Translations under genes and position numbers: made by a program
DNA from: Bacillota bacterium
GTDB taxonomy: Bacteria > Bacillota > Bacilli > Lactobacillales > Enterococcaceae
Reading direction: 5' to 3'
Length of the DNA stretch: 14,885 bases
NCBI GenBank assembly: GCA_023389005.1
Contig: JAEWFE010000054.1
Span: 1-14,885 of the forward strand
Shown: positions 14,695-14,885 of the stretch, in pieces
How positions within the stretch are numbered: the first letter of the stretch is position 1
Layout of the letters: every line of letters starts with the position of its first letter
The notes under the pieces: generated by a model
The model's database searches: none
What the model was told of the DNA's origin: nothing
Seen by the model: only the letters and a program-made list of their open reading frames with translations

Positions 14695-14885
14695 TTACCA
14701 AGCAAATGCATTTGTTGGCTTTTGTAAATATTCAATCCAGAATGGTTGTTTGATTTTGCATAAGCTGATCGATAAACCTTTCATGTCCAAACTCGTAATA
14801 AAATGTCCGGTATGAATTGATTTTAAGTTTATTCCTTCTATTTCAAGCAATTTGATTACATCATGTGCAAATGTTAATTCTTCTA
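14695..14885 (-). CDS. DhaK-family dihydroxyacetone kinase subunit, C-terminal end (partial)
   Basis: The last 62 codons of a minus-strand gene whose start lies beyond the window; stop TAA at 14697-14695. The translation contains IHTGHFITSLDMKGLSISL followed by a tail ending KPTNAFAW. This matches the end of DhaK proteins (G.YMTSLDM.G.S.TLLKLDDEL...L.AP..TPA, from memory). DhaK binds dihydroxyacetone covalently and receives phosphate from DhaL/DhaM of the PTS. The fragment lacks the substrate-binding histidine, so it could equally be the DhaQ-type co-activator. The tail is more divergent than in a typical DhaK. The C-terminal half of the domain is all that can be judged. Confidence 0.68.
   Translation of the reverse strand, partial: EELTFAHDVIKLLEIEGINLKSIHTGHFITSLDMKGLSISLCKIKQPFWIEYLQKPTNAFAW

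Overview
The window looks like chromosomal DNA of a low-GC Firmicute, most likely an Enterococcus of the E. faecium/E. hirae group. This rests on recognising an EfaR/ScaR-type manganese regulator, a lactic-acid-bacterial G6PDH, a NapA-type Na+/H+ antiporter closely resembling the E. hirae protein as I remember it, AAGGAGG-type ribosome binding sites and the general A+T richness. No database search was possible, so the species is an inference.

Layout. Positions 1-607 hold no protein gene. They carry three tandem, structured repeats of about 135 bp, a degenerate fourth unit, and a clear rho-independent terminator at 498-528. Next is a two-gene block on + (608-2796): a Mn-responsive DtxR-family repressor (TTG start) closely followed by zwf. 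The 3' end of zwf directly abuts the right-hand remnant of an IS110-family element (about 2785-3365), which has a frameshift in its transposase tail.

The centre (3420-10653, all on -) is a tightly packed five-gene operon. In transcription order it encodes a fused FdrA-YlbE protein, a DUF2877 (YlbF) protein, an MFS transporter, a carbamate kinase and a glutamate-transporter-fold symporter. FdrA, YlbE and YlbF correspond to the three subunits of oxamate carbamoyltransferase (AllF, AllG, AllH in E. coli). With carbamate kinase they can phosphorolyse a ureido acid such as oxalurate to carbamoyl phosphate and then make ATP plus ammonia and CO2. No gene for the upstream allantoin steps is present in the window, and two transporters are present. 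The locus therefore reads as a stand-alone ureido-acid energy and nitrogen module fed from outside the cell, comparable in logic to the arginine deiminase pathway.

A PucR-family regulator is transcribed divergently (10768-12342) and is followed with zero gap by an HSL-type alpha/beta hydrolase (12343-13155). The divergent promoter region contains a near-consensus CcpA (cre) site, so both catabolite control and substrate control are likely. After a terminator comes a decayed napA antiporter gene with two single-base frameshifts and one stop codon (13343-14486). A strong hairpin terminator follows, and then the 3' end of a minus-strand DhaK-family gene, cut by the window edge.
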